DNA from: CAXBNB01 sp049115735
Lineage (GTDB): Bacteria; Bacteroidota; Bacteroidia; Cytophagales; Cyclobacteriaceae
DNA length: 64,000 bases
Reading direction: 5' to 3'
NCBI GenBank assembly: GCA_049115735.1
Contig: JAGDZP010000005.1
Location: 124,001-188,000 of the forward strand
Made by a program: the position numbers and the translations under genes. The notes beneath the pieces are model-generated. The model saw only the letters and a program-made list of their open reading frames with translations. It ran no database searches and was not told where the DNA came from. Below, piece by piece: positions 1 through 10,274 of this stretch (position 1 is its first letter; each line of letters starts with the position of its first letter).

Positions 1-273
1 TTCTTGCGCTTTTTCTATGGCCAAGTCAGAAAAGTCCATGCCTGTCGCTCTGGCTCCCATTCTCTGTAGGGAGAGCGTATCCTGCCCGAAATGACATTGT
101 AGGTGAAGTATGCTCTTCCCCTCAACCGAACCAAGCAACTGAAGTTCAATCTCCTTCAAAGAAGTATCTCCTGCAATAAAAGCATCCATCTTGTAAAAAT
201 CAGAGGCTACATGATGCTCAACTTTATTGTTCCAGGAATTTCTGTTAACCGATATATATTTATCTTCGTTCAC
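1..273 (-). CDS. Class I SAM-dependent methyltransferase, N-terminal part
   Basis: Partial gene: the first 91 codons are present and the rest lies beyond the left edge. The translation has a glycine/acid-bearing motif I of class I SAM-dependent methyltransferases (ILHLQCHFGQDTLSL) around residues 59-73, preceded by a helical N-terminus with an SDFYKMD segment. The substrate cannot be told from this fragment. I chose the GTG at 273 because no in-frame ATG lies nearby upstream; this start is only moderately sure. It is divergent from the DUF3500 gene at 363, so 274-362 should hold both promoters. Confidence 0.7.
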   Translation of the reverse strand, partial: MNEDKYISVNRNSWNNKVEHHVASDFYKMDAFIAGDTSLKEIELQLLGSVEGKSILHLQCHFGQDTLSLQRMGARATGMDFSDLAIEKAQE

Positions 274-362
274 GACAATTAGGAGATTCTTCCTTTTTCA
301 ATTTATAAAATTAAGTCTAATTCGACTGCAAAACGCCAGACAGTACACTTATCAACTTTATC

Positions 363-1376
363 ATGAGACTATCTAAATATTTCGTATCACTCGCACTATT
401 GATGTTCATTTACTCCAGCGGCCTTGCCGGAAAAAAGAGCAAAATTGTTAACTCAGCAGAATCCTTTATCGCATCATTGGACAAATCACAAAAGGACATG
501 GCCATGTTCAGGTTTGATGACAAGGACAGGACCTATTGGACCTTTTTACCAGCTCAAAACAGAAGTGGACTTCCCTTAAAAAAAATGCAGGCTAAGCAAA
601 AGGATCTGATTTTTGATTTTCTGCAAGTCCATCTCAGTGAAATGGGCCTGAAGAAAACACAAAGTGTGATCGCTTTGGAACAAATCCTGTTTGACATAGA
701 GAAAGACCCTAAAAGGGATACCGAAAAATACTTCATCAGCTTTTTTGGCAACCCATCATCGGATAAAGTCTGGGCCTGGAGTTTTGAGGGTCATCATGTG
801 TCGCTTAATTTCACCGTAGTAAATGGAAAAATTTCTTCCTCGCCACAGTTTTTAGGTGCCAATCCCGCTGAAGTAAGAACAGGGAAGCAAAAAGGACTGA
901 GGGTTCTGAAGACCGAGGAGGAATTGGCTTATGAACTGATGGGTACTTTCAGTGAGGATCAAAAAAAGCAGGCAATCATCAGTCCAAAAACGTTCGGTGA
1001 AATTGTGACACGCTTTGAGTCAGAAGTGGAGCATCTTGGCTCGAAGGGCGTTTCTGCCGGAACCTTCAACGATAGTCAGAAGAAAATTCTAAAGGAGCTA
1101 ATTGACGTTTATATTTTGTTTTTGAACGATGAGTTGGCAGCAAAAAGAACTAAGCAAGTGAAAGCTAATGGACTGGAGAACTTGGTTTTTGCCTGGGCTG
1201 GAAGTACAGAAAGAGGCAATGCTCACTATTACCGCATCCAGGGTTCCGATTTCCTGATTGAATTTGACAACTCCCAAAACAATGGCAACCATATCCACAC
1301 AGCGTGGAGGGATTTTGATGGAGATTTTGGAAGAGACCTGATCAAGGAGCATTACCAGAACTCTGATCACCACTAA
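363..1376 (+). CDS. DUF3500 family secreted protein
   Basis: A 337-residue protein with a signal peptide at about residues 1-22 (cleavage likely after GLA). The mature part matches the DUF3500 family as I know it: a GHHVSLNF segment near residue 143, FLGANPAEVR near 163-172, and the closing NHIHTAWRDFDGDFG stretch near 310-325. No enzymatic role is established for the family; members are often exported and occur in marine bacteria. The next gene, a TRAP-type binding lipoprotein, starts only 24 bases after the stop, so the two are probably co-transcribed. Function is unknown. Confidence 0.8.
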   Translation: MRLSKYFVSLALLMFIYSSGLAGKKSKIVNSAESFIASLDKSQKDMAMFRFDDKDRTYWTFLPAQNRSGLPLKKMQAKQKDLIFDFLQVHLSEMGLKKTQSVIALEQILFDIEKDPKRDTEKYFISFFGNPSSDKVWAWSFEGHHVSLNFTVVNGKISSSPQFLGANPAEVRTGKQKGLRVLKTEEELAYELMGTFSEDQKKQAIISPKTFGEIVTRFESEVEHLGSKGVSAGTFNDSQKKILKELIDVYILFLNDELAAKRTKQVKANGLENLVFAWAGSTERGNAHYYRIQGSDFLIEFDNSQNNGNHIHTAWRDFDGDFGRDLIKEHYQNSDHH

Positions 1377-1400
1377 TACTACTGGGAACACATACGATTT

Positions 1401-2513
1401 ATGAAAGATATAAAACGGAGAAACTTTCTAAAAAAAGGCACCATTGCGGCTATGGCCGGAGGTGCTGGAGTTTTGGCTGCCTGCAATAAAGAAGAAAAGA
1501 ACGAATCCGTCAACATCAACTTCAACAAGAAGTATAAATGGAAAATGGTGACCACCTGGGGGCCAAATTTCCCAGTACTTGGAGAAGGATGTAATATGCT
1601 TGCTGAGTGGGTTAAGGAGATGTCGGGAGGACGCCTAGAAATTGAAGTGTACGGAGGGGGAGAGTTAATCCCGGCGCTGGAAGTGTTTGATGCTGTGAGT
1701 AGTGGGGCGGTAGAAATGGGGAGTGGCTCTGCCTATTATTGGGCTGGAAAAGTGCCAGAGGCGCAGTTTTTCTCGTCGATTCCGTTTGGAATGAACGCCC
1801 AACAAATTAATGCCTGGGTGATGACCGGCGGTGGCAATAAACTTTGGGATGAAGTCTATGCTCCTTTTGATTTGTTTTCACTACCTGGAGGTAATACTGG
1901 TGTTCAGGCAGGTGGCTGGTACAACAAAGAAATAAATACAGTTGAGGATTTGAATGGCTTGAAAATGAGGATTCCGGGCCTTGGAGCCAAAGTACTGAAC
2001 AAGGCAGGGGGAACCCCAATTCTGGTTGCAGGAGGCGAGCTCTTCACTAACCTTGAGCGTGGGGTCATCGATGCTACTGAGTGGATAGGTCCATATCACG
2101 ATTACATCATGGGATTTCATAAAGTTGCTCAGTACTACTACTACCCAGGCTGGCACGAACCAGGCACTATCCTGGAGATGATGCTCAACAAAAGTAAGTT
2201 TGAAAAGCTACCATTAGACTTACAGCAAATAGTCAAAACGGCATGTTATCGAATGAACCACTGGATGCTTTGTGAATTCGAATCCAAGAACAGTGAATAC
2301 CTAAGTAAGCTGGTGGATGAAGAAAAAGTAGACATCCGTCAATTCCCAAACGAAGTACTACAAAAGCTGAAAGAAATATCTAATGAAGTAGTCTTAGAAA
2401 TGATCGAATCGGACCCAAAAAGTAAAAAAATATATGAACATTTCAATGCCTATCGACAAAAAATAGTTGGCTGGTCCAAAATGAGTGAGAAGGTATTTCA
2501 TGAAGTTTTTTGA
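1401..2513 (+). CDS. TRAP transporter substrate-binding lipoprotein (DctP family)
   Basis: The N-terminus carries a twin-arginine motif (KRRNFLKKG, residues 5-13) followed directly by a lipobox (LAAC, Cys28). The protein should therefore be exported folded through Tat and anchored as a lipoprotein. The body matches DctP/TakP-type periplasmic receptors, which bind organic or keto acids: residues 46 onward (KWKMVTTWGPNFP), a GLKMRIPGLGAKVL segment near 190-205, and a WIGPYHDYIMGF segment near 228. Length of 370 residues is normal. No DctQ or DctM membrane subunit lies in the window, so the transporter partner must be elsewhere, or the protein acts without one. It is convergent with pbpC, only 4 bases apart. 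Confidence 0.85.
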   Translation: MKDIKRRNFLKKGTIAAMAGGAGVLAACNKEEKNESVNINFNKKYKWKMVTTWGPNFPVLGEGCNMLAEWVKEMSGGRLEIEVYGGGELIPALEVFDAVSSGAVEMGSGSAYYWAGKVPEAQFFSSIPFGMNAQQINAWVMTGGGNKLWDEVYAPFDLFSLPGGNTGVQAGGWYNKEINTVEDLNGLKMRIPGLGAKVLNKAGGTPILVAGGELFTNLERGVIDATEWIGPYHDYIMGFHKVAQYYYYPGWHEPGTILEMMLNKSKFEKLPLDLQQIVKTACYRMNHWMLCEFESKNSEYLSKLVDEEKVDIRQFPNEVLQKLKEISNEVVLEMIESDPKSKKIYEHFNAYRQKIVGWSKMSEKVFHEVF

Positions 2514-2517
2514 ATAG

Positions 2518-4848
2518 TTAAAACCTAACCTTCTTCACATCTATTTCAATATCAGTATTTCTTCCCTTATCGTCGGTACATGAGATTTTCACCTTGCCTT
2601 CATTGGGGTTGAAGTAAATATCCTCATTGGCAAGGGCAGAACGATAGTATTTGTCATTGACATACCAAAAGACTTGGTCGACGTTATTGGCAGACTGGCA
2701 GCTAAGCAACATTTGCATGGTGTCGGTTTCATCAATCAAGTATTCCAGCTTGTCAATTGGTGAAATAATCTTGGGTGCTGATTGAGTAAAAACTCTTTCG
2801 CAATCTGGATCGTGTTGAGGAATCTTTACGTAATTGATTTCTTCGTTTTCAAAGTAGGAAAGAATTTCAGGCGAATGATTGGGATATAGCGCCGTTACGT
2901 ACCCGTTAGTAGGTCGACATGTCGAACAGTATGATTTTGTTGAGTCAGGTGAAACATAAACATACTTCTGATGATTGCACTTTTGATAGTCTGAAATACC
3001 TGGAATGAAATAGTCCAGTATCTGATTGTTGCAATACTGTTCAGGTACCATGCCACCTTCAGCACATACATATCTAAAATTTACTCCTTTTGGCATGCTA
3101 AACCATTCCTTGGAGCTTTCCCTGTCAATTGCATTGAATATATTAAACAGAAGTGGAGCAGCTATATCCGATCCGGTTAGCTCCTGAACACCTTCGCCTG
3201 AGAAGTTTCCAACCCAAACACCTATTGTATATTTTTTGTTGAATCCAATGCTCCAGGCATCCCTGCGACCATAAGATGTCCCTGTTTTCCAGGCTACTTT
3301 TGGTAGGCTTGTCGAGTTCTTCCATTGTGCCGGGAGATCTGGCCTTACTACACTTGTCAATATTTCTGAAATCATAAAAGTTGAGGCCTCAGAAATTACC
3401 TGGCTACTGTATTTAATTGAATCTTGAATACGAAAGTTAATCGGGCTCAGTTTTCCACCATGTGCAAATGAAGTGTATAATCTTGTCAATTCCTCCAAAG
3501 TAACACCACAACCGCCAAGTACTGTAGACAAGCCCAATTTGTGTTTATCTTTTTCTATTTGTCTAAACCCACAGCGCGATAAAGCTTCAATGAAATTGTG
3601 CGGTTTTAATTCATCCAAAACCTTAACAGCAGGTATGTTCAGAGAATTTGCCAGGGCATATTCAATGGTTACATTTCCATTGAAATTTTCCTTATAATTT
3701 CTCGGTTGATACCCACTGTAATTCACTTCAGTATCTGCAATGATGGTTTTTGGAGTAACCATTCCCTTATCAATGGCCAAGCCATAAAGCAGTGGTTTTA
3801 ATGTACTTCCCGGAGAGCGCACACCTTTTATTCCATCTACCTGACCTCCATCTTCAGTGTTGTAATAATCAGCTGATCCCACATAAGCTTTGACCTTCAT
3901 CGTCTCATTATCAATGACAATAGCTGCTGCATTTTTGATGTTTTGTTGATATAGTTGAGTGGTATAGTTTTTTACAATAGCCTCCACTTTTAGTTGGACG
4001 TTTAGATCAACCGTTGTTTTAATGATTTTGCTGCTAGCATATTGATTTTTGAGCCTTAAGCTCAGGTGTGGAGCCAACCTAGGCAGCAGGTTTCTTGCGG
4101 CACTAAGCTCTTCTTGCTTTGCATCAGCAATGTCACCTTCAGGAAATAAACCCCCAGCGGAAAACTTGTCCAACCACCTATTTCTTTCCTGAACGATCAG
4201 CTGGTTGGCCTTGCCAATGCGAAGAGAATTCGGACGATTGGGTATGATAGAAAGAGCCGTAACTTCAGCAAGGCTCAAATGATCCGGCATCTTTTCGAAA
4301 TAAATCAGCGATGCAGATTTTACTCCCTCGATATTTCCTCCATAAGGCACTAGATTGAGATACATTTGAAGAATTTCTTCTTTGCTATAAATCCATTCAA
4401 GCTGAAGTGCCCTGAACACCTCAATCAGTTTATTAACATAAGATCGTTCTTTAGGCTCTATCATTCGTGCAACTTGCATGGTTATAGTAGACGCTCCGGA
4501 AGTTCTGCGGCCCGAAAAAATATTGTTAAAGGCAGCTCTCAAAACAGAAACAGGATTGATTCCAAAATGATAGTAGAAGTACTGATCTTCTTTAAAAAGA
4601 ATAGCTCTTTTAAGGGTTGGTGTAATCTCTTCCAGGGTGGTAAACATCCTCCACTTTTCATCTGTGGTTAAATAGGTATGTAGCAATTGTTTGTCCTTGG
4701 TTTGAATGATTGTGGAATACTCTATTGGGGGCCGAAATGGAAATAATATATTTAGTGAAGAAAGAATAAAAAGAAGCGAGAATATAACAAGAACAATTGT
4801 CTTCCTATTTTCTTTTATCCATATTAAGATTACCTTTAGAAGTCGCAT
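2518..4848 (-). CDS. pbpC: Penicillin-binding protein 1C (glycosyltransferase/transpeptidase)
   Basis: Bifunctional class A penicillin-binding protein acting on peptidoglycan at the outer face of the inner membrane. From the ATG at 4848 it has 776 residues: one N-terminal membrane segment (about 15-37), a GT51 glycosyltransferase domain (catalytic Glu in KEDQYFYYHFGIN near residue 87, then TSGASTITMQVARM), and a transpeptidase domain with SPGSTLKP (SxxK near 348), an SLN triad and KTGTS. A BiPBP_C-type C-terminal domain follows, as is typical of PBP1C. A TTG nine bases upstream (4857) is possible, but ATG is preferred. It is divergent from the alpha-2-macroglobulin gene with only 26 bases between start codons, a known functional pairing. 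Confidence 0.93.
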   Translation of the reverse strand: MRLLKVILIWIKENRKTIVLVIFSLLFILSSLNILFPFRPPIEYSTIIQTKDKQLLHTYLTTDEKWRMFTTLEEITPTLKRAILFKEDQYFYYHFGINPVSVLRAAFNNIFSGRRTSGASTITMQVARMIEPKERSYVNKLIEVFRALQLEWIYSKEEILQMYLNLVPYGGNIEGVKSASLIYFEKMPDHLSLAEVTALSIIPNRPNSLRIGKANQLIVQERNRWLDKFSAGGLFPEGDIADAKQEELSAARNLLPRLAPHLSLRLKNQYASSKIIKTTVDLNVQLKVEAIVKNYTTQLYQQNIKNAAAIVIDNETMKVKAYVGSADYYNTEDGGQVDGIKGVRSPGSTLKPLLYGLAIDKGMVTPKTIIADTEVNYSGYQPRNYKENFNGNVTIEYALANSLNIPAVKVLDELKPHNFIEALSRCGFRQIEKDKHKLGLSTVLGGCGVTLEELTRLYTSFAHGGKLSPINFRIQDSIKYSSQVISEASTFMISEILTSVVRPDLPAQWKNSTSLPKVAWKTGTSYGRRDAWSIGFNKKYTIGVWVGNFSGEGVQELTGSDIAAPLLFNIFNAIDRESSKEWFSMPKGVNFRYVCAEGGMVPEQYCNNQILDYFIPGISDYQKCNHQKYVYVSPDSTKSYCSTCRPTNGYVTALYPNHSPEILSYFENEEINYVKIPQHDPDCERVFTQSAPKIISPIDKLEYLIDETDTMQMLLSCQSANNVDQVFWYVNDKYYRSALANEDIYFNPNEGKVKISCTDDKGRNTDIEIDVKKVRF
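4831..4838 (+). promoter_or_regulatory. Possible -7 element for the alpha-2-macroglobulin gene
   Basis: TACCTTTA matches the Bacteroidota -7 consensus TAnnTTTG at 7 of 8 positions. It lies 37 bases before the ATG at 4875, inside the first codons of the divergent pbpC. Because the two genes leave only 26 bases between start codons, each promoter has to overlap the other gene's beginning. Weak evidence. Confidence 0.3.
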
Positions 4849-4874
4849 CCTTACCAACCAAATTTCTCAACCTA

Positions 4875-7800
4875 ATGTGCACCAAACCTACTAATTATTT
4901 ATTCTGCTTTCTTTTATTTCTTACAATTCTTAGTTGTTCAGAAGACAATTCTGTCAAGCTTCTGGATACCAATTTTGACAAAGAAATTAGCGTTGATCAA
5001 AATCTCAATTTTGTATTCAACAAAGCACTCGTTGGTGATACACTTTTGAATAGATGGGACAGCACTGAGTACATCACATTCGAACCCAAAGTCAAGGGCT
5101 TCTTTAAATGGTCTTCAGAAAGTGTTCTAATTTTCTCTCCCGAAGCACCGTTTCCCTCAGCTACTTCCTACACTCTTTCCTTAACAGATAAACTGACGAG
5201 AAATACTACCCTTCAGATAAAGGGAAAATCATCATTGCAGTTCAGCACTCCGGCTCTGGAGGTCATGGGAGTTAATACTTATTGGTCATCAAATTCTGAC
5301 AATAGGACTTTGATTCACCTTGACATCAAATTCAATCACAAAGTGAACCAAGATGAGGTTTCAAAGAAACTAACGGTAAGTCTCGGAGGACAAGCGGAAG
5401 AGGTTTCCATTATTGAAACATCAGACAAATCTATTGCACGGTTTTTCTTGCCAAATATTGAAGTAGCTGACGAAACATTCAAGATTCAGGTTGAATTAGC
5501 AGAAGGGATAAATCCGATTGGAGGTAATATCAAAACCAAAACCAGAACTGCAAGAATTCTTTCATTGAAGTCACCATACAACGTTAGTGTTGAGGATATC
5601 CAGGGTGAACATAACGGAGTGGAAGGCAATATATCCATTGACATATCTCAGGAGACTACCGATGATGCAAAAAACTTCCTTACTATATCACCAAAAATTT
5701 CCTTCGATATTGAAATCACTTCGACGGGCCTAAAAATTACAAGTGATGAGTTTGATCTCAGAAAAAAGTACAGCGTAACTGTACAAAAAGGACTAAAAGG
5801 CAAATATGGTGGAGCTTTGAAATCTGACTTTAAAAAGGAAATTTCTTTCGGCAACTTGAGGCCAGAAATATCGATTGAGGATAAAAAAGCTGTTTACCTT
5901 TCAGCAGAAGGAGCAAAGAATGTCCGTGTTAAGATCATCAATGTGGAAAATGTCGAAGTGACGCTTACCAAATTATATGAAAACAATATACTTGGTTTCA
6001 CTCGTAACAAATACTATGACTGGGATTCTGAATCCTATTCTTACAACTTCCGAAATATGGGAGAGCAGGGAGATGTGATATGGAACAAAATTTATGAGTC
6101 GAAAGACCTTCCAAAAAAGTCTGGATTTCGTGTTCTAAATCTGGATATTGAAGACAAAATAAAAGACTTCAATGGGATTTACGCACTTCAGATTAAATCA
6201 GACGAAAGGTACTGGCTAAGAGACTCCAAGTTAATTTCCATTTCCGATATAGGGCTTGTAGCGAAGGAAGGGAAAAGAGATATTACTGTGTTTGCAAATT
6301 CTATAAAAACTGCTGCTCCAAAACCAGGTGTTGTCGTCAAGTTCATTGGAAGAAACAATCAGGAAATAGGAAATTCTACAACCGACGATAACGGTGTTGC
6401 AATATTTACAAAGCCAGAAGAAATGCCAAGTGGATTCAAAGTGGCGATGATTACTGCAAACACCCAAGACGATTACAACTATATGACTCTGTCAAGTTCT
6501 GGCGTCAACACGTCTCAATTTGACGTAGGTGGTAAAAGGGACAATCTCGCCGGATTTGACGTATTCATTTATGGAGACAGGAATATATATCGGCCTGGGG
6601 AAACTATGTATATATCTGGCATAGTTCGGGATGATCAATGGAACACACCAGAAAGTATCCCGGTTAAAATGGTTATCAATACGCCGGATGGAAAAAAACT
6701 AAAAACAATTCGAAAAACGCTGAATAAGCACGGCTCTTTCGAAACTTCAGTTGAGTTACCCGCCGCTGCTGCGACCGGAAACTATACGGTGAATGTGTTT
6801 GCGTCGAACAACGTATTTCTTGCTTCCAAAAGGCTAAAAGTAGAGGAGTTCATGCCTGATAGGATCAAGGTTGAGGTTAAAATTGATAAAACAGAAATGA
6901 ACATAGATGAGTCAGCTGTAATTGACCTAAAGGCTATCAATTTTTTTGGCCCGCCAGCAGCTAACAGGAATTATGAAGTAAGTATTTCAGCCAAGAGAAA
7001 GTATTTCTATTCTAAAGAATTCAGAGGGTATAATTTCAGCCATCACCAACCTGGGAACATCTATTTTGAAAAGGAGCTATATGAGGGCAAAACGGATAAA
7101 AATGGTGAAGTAACCAATACCTATATGCTAGGTGAGCAATATAAGAACATGGGACTGGTGCAAGCAGATATTTACGCCACTGTCTTCGATGAGACCGGGC
7201 GGCCAGTAAATCGGAAAAATACTATCACCATTTCTACACAAGATGTTTATTACGGCATATCTCATAACAGATACTACACTCCTACTAATAGTGAAATCAA
7301 ATTTCCAATTATCGCCGTAAACAAAAAAGGGGAAGTCCTATCTAACGTAAAAACCCGGCTCAGACTAATCAAACACGAATACAAAACAGTGCTGTCCAAG
7401 TCTGGAAGTTATTTCCGGTATAAATCTGAAGAAGTTGAAAAGGTGATTGAGGACAAGGAGATAATAATCAATGGAAAAGATGACTTTTACTCATGTATAC
7501 CTGAACTATCCGGTAGATATGAATTGCGCCTTTCCACGCCTGGGGTTAGATCATATGTTGGTCAGACTTTTTATGCCTATGGTTGGGGAGGCACTTCCAA
7601 TTCCTCTTTTCGGGTGAATAGTGAAGGCGAAATTGATATTCAACTCGACAAAGAGTCATACACTGCAGGTGAGACGGCAAATGTTATTCTTAAGTCACCG
7701 TTCTCAGGTAAAATTCTAGTCACCTTAGAAACCGATGAAATATTAAAGCATTTTTATGTGGACACAGACAAACGTGCAACTTCATTTCCCTTGGAAATTA

Positions 7801-10253
7801 CCAAGAACTTTGTCCCCAATATATATTTGACCGCCACGCTTTTTAAGCCTCACGAAGAATCAGATCTACCCCTAACAATTGCACATGGAGCAGCTCCTAT
7901 TTTGGTAGAGAACCCAGACAATAAACTGCCTCTCTCAATAGAACTCACTGACAAATCCCGATCAAAAACCAAGCAGAAAATTAAGGTTGCCTCCACCCCA
8001 AATACAGCCGTTTCTATCGCTGTAGTAGATGAAGGTATTCTACAATTGACCCAGTATTCTACACCAGATCCGTACAAGTATTTTTATAGAAAGCGTGCAT
8101 TGGGAGTAACTTCATTTGATATCTATCCATTTCTGTTTCCGGAGGTAAATATCAGTTCCGGAAGGGTTGGAGGAGACGACTCTCGTGCTGCACAGCTCGC
8201 CAAACGTATAAACCCGCTCACCAATAAGCGGGTTAAGCTCGTGTCATTTTGGAGCGGAGTGATAGAAACAGATGATGTGGGTAATGCTGAGTATGAAATA
8301 GATATTCCTCAGTTTTCAGGTGACTTGCGTGTTATGGCCACCGCCTATAAAAACCATGCCTTTGCCTCTGCAGATGATAACATGAAAGTTGCCGATCCGC
8401 TCGTCATCAGTACTGCTTTGCCTAGATTTTTTAGTCCCGGTGATACAGTACTTGTACCCGTTGTTATGTCAAACACTACTGGAAAAGCCGCAAACTGCAA
8501 GACCAACATAAGTGTTTCAGGACCAGTGAGTATCATTGGATCAGAAGCTTTAAGCTCAAAAGTTGAAGCCAATAGTGAAGGAACTGTCACCTACAAGATT
8601 GTAGCGAAAAAACAATTGGGTCAAGTCAATATCACAGTTGATGTTGATGCTCTTGGAGAGGTGTTTAAGAACAGCACGGATATTACAGTCCGGCCAGCAT
8701 CTCCGCTACAAAAAGTATCTGGGTCCGGATCCGTAAAAGCAGGAGGTAACGAAAACCTTCAACTCGCAGACAATCGATTTATCCCGGAGAGTATCCGAAG
8801 AAACTTGATAATAAGCAACTCACCTCTTGTACAGTTCTCTAAGGATTTAAATTATCTGGTGAGGTATCCGCATGGCTGTGTAGAGCAAACCGTGTCATCT
8901 GTTTTTCCACAGCTATATTTCCAGGATTTAACCAAACAAGTGTTGAGTTTTGACAAGGATAATATTAATAAGAACAGTAACTACTTCATCACTGCTGCTA
9001 TATCCAAATTACAAGCCATGCAGCTTTATCATGGTGGATTAACCTATTGGCCAGGAGCTGGCTATGAAAGTTGGTGGGGTTCTGTTTATGCCGCTCATTT
9101 CTTGTATGAAGCCAGAAAAGCTGGTTATGATGTAGATCAAGGTATGTATAACAAGCTTTTGGACTATTTAATTACAAAACTCAAAACAAGGGAGACTATT
9201 TTTTACTTTTTTAATAGCACAAGCAGGAAAATTGCCCATAAGGAAATCCCGTATTCGCTTTATGTACTTGCGCTCGCCGGCAAGGCTCAACGATCCACAA
9301 TGAATTACTACAAAAGTAATTTGAAAGACTTGAGCCTTGATGGTAAGTATCTGTTAGCCGCAGCATACAAACTGATTGGCGATGACAAAAAATATCGAGA
9401 AGTCTTACCTCCCGAGTTCTCTGGAGAAAAGTCAAAACGCGTGTTTGGTGGTAGCTTCTATTCTCATATTAGAGATGAAGCACTTGCATTAAATATATTG
9501 TTAGAGGTAGATGAAGACAACCCTCAAATTCCATCGATGGCCAAGAGCCTTGCACAATCAATGAAAGCTACCCGTTATCTAAGCACACAGGAAAGGTCAT
9601 TCGGCTTTTTGGCACTAGGAAAAATTGCGAGACGAAATGCTGGAAGTGATATCAAGGGAACAATCAAGGTTGGAGGCAAAGCTATTGCCAACTACAACAA
9701 TAAAACGATAACCTTGACTTCTGATAATTTAGGTGCCAATGATGTGACGATTGAAACCTCCGGAAAAGGAGATCTATATTATTTCTGGGAGACAGAAGGC
9801 ATCAGCAAAGATGGAAGTTATCTGGAAGAGGATTCATATCTGAAGGTTCGTAAAAAGTTTTACGACCGGAATGGAAGGTTAATCACCTCAAACAAGTTCC
9901 AACAAAATGATTTGATTGTTGTGATGCTAACTATCGAATGTTCAAACAACAAGCGAGTAGAGAATGTGGCAATGACAGACATCCTTCCTGCTGGATTTGA
10001 AATTGAAAACCCAAGAATATCCGAAGTGCCCGGCACAGAATGGGTAAAGAATGCTCAACGACCCGACTATTCTGACATACGGGATGACAGAATCACATTC
10101 TTCCTCACAGCCCGAAGTAATCAAAAGAAGTATTTCTATGTTGTACGCGCTGTTTCAAAAGGAACCTTCCAAATGGGGCCAGTTGGAGCTGATGCAATGT
10201 ATAATGGCGAATACCATTCTTACAATGGAGGGGGCACTATTGTAGTCGAGTAG
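4875..10253 (+). CDS. Bacterial alpha-2-macroglobulin lipoprotein
   Basis: A very large envelope lipoprotein (1792 residues). I place the start at the ATG at 4875 rather than an upstream alternative, because it gives a clean lipoprotein signal ending in LTILSC (Cys21). The family traps proteases in the periplasm by conformational change and thioester attachment. The thioester motif is present as GCVEQ with Cys at about residue 1335. Repeated macroglobulin beta-sandwich domains precede it (for example FIYGDRNIYRPGETMYISG in the middle) and a helical thioester domain follows it (LTYWPGAGYESWWGS). The divergent pbpC partner supports a role alongside cell-wall repair: the protease trap guards the periplasm while PBP1C rebuilds peptidoglycan. 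Confidence 0.93.
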   Translation: MCTKPTNYLFCFLLFLTILSCSEDNSVKLLDTNFDKEISVDQNLNFVFNKALVGDTLLNRWDSTEYITFEPKVKGFFKWSSESVLIFSPEAPFPSATSYTLSLTDKLTRNTTLQIKGKSSLQFSTPALEVMGVNTYWSSNSDNRTLIHLDIKFNHKVNQDEVSKKLTVSLGGQAEEVSIIETSDKSIARFFLPNIEVADETFKIQVELAEGINPIGGNIKTKTRTARILSLKSPYNVSVEDIQGEHNGVEGNISIDISQETTDDAKNFLTISPKISFDIEITSTGLKITSDEFDLRKKYSVTVQKGLKGKYGGALKSDFKKEISFGNLRPEISIEDKKAVYLSAEGAKNVRVKIINVENVEVTLTKLYENNILGFTRNKYYDWDSESYSYNFRNMGEQGDVIWNKIYESKDLPKKSGFRVLNLDIEDKIKDFNGIYALQIKSDERYWLRDSKLISISDIGLVAKEGKRDITVFANSIKTAAPKPGVVVKFIGRNNQEIGNSTTDDNGVAIFTKPEEMPSGFKVAMITANTQDDYNYMTLSSSGVNTSQFDVGGKRDNLAGFDVFIYGDRNIYRPGETMYISGIVRDDQWNTPESIPVKMVINTPDGKKLKTIRKTLNKHGSFETSVELPAAAATGNYTVNVFASNNVFLASKRLKVEEFMPDRIKVEVKIDKTEMNIDESAVIDLKAINFFGPPAANRNYEVSISAKRKYFYSKEFRGYNFSHHQPGNIYFEKELYEGKTDKNGEVTNTYMLGEQYKNMGLVQADIYATVFDETGRPVNRKNTITISTQDVYYGISHNRYYTPTNSEIKFPIIAVNKKGEVLSNVKTRLRLIKHEYKTVLSKSGSYFRYKSEEVEKVIEDKEIIINGKDDFYSCIPELSGRYELRLSTPGVRSYVGQTFYAYGWGGTSNSSFRVNSEGEIDIQLDKESYTAGETANVILKSPFSGKILVTLETDEILKHFYVDTDKRATSFPLEITKNFVPNIYLTATLFKPHEESDLPLTIAHGAAPILVENPDNKLPLSIELTDKSRSKTKQKIKVASTPNTAVSIAVVDEGILQLTQYSTPDPYKYFYRKRALGVTSFDIYPFLFPEVNISSGRVGGDDSRAAQLAKRINPLTNKRVKLVSFWSGVIETDDVGNAEYEIDIPQFSGDLRVMATAYKNHAFASADDNMKVADPLVISTALPRFFSPGDTVLVPVVMSNTTGKAANCKTNISVSGPVSIIGSEALSSKVEANSEGTVTYKIVAKKQLGQVNITVDVDALGEVFKNSTDITVRPASPLQKVSGSGSVKAGGNENLQLADNRFIPESIRRNLIISNSPLVQFSKDLNYLVRYPHGCVEQTVSSVFPQLYFQDLTKQVLSFDKDNINKNSNYFITAAISKLQAMQLYHGGLTYWPGAGYESWWGSVYAAHFLYEARKAGYDVDQGMYNKLLDYLITKLKTRETIFYFFNSTSRKIAHKEIPYSLYVLALAGKAQRSTMNYYKSNLKDLSLDGKYLLAAAYKLIGDDKKYREVLPPEFSGEKSKRVFGGSFYSHIRDEALALNILLEVDEDNPQIPSMAKSLAQSMKATRYLSTQERSFGFLALGKIARRNAGSDIKGTIKVGGKAIANYNNKTITLTSDNLGANDVTIETSGKGDLYYFWETEGISKDGSYLEEDSYLKVRKKFYDRNGRLITSNKFQQNDLIVVMLTIECSNNKRVENVAMTDILPAGFEIENPRISEVPGTEWVKNAQRPDYSDIRDDRITFFLTARSNQKKYFYVVRAVSKGTFQMGPVGADAMYNGEYHSYNGGGTIVVE

Positions 10254-10274
10254 ATTTGATTACTTCTATGCGAT

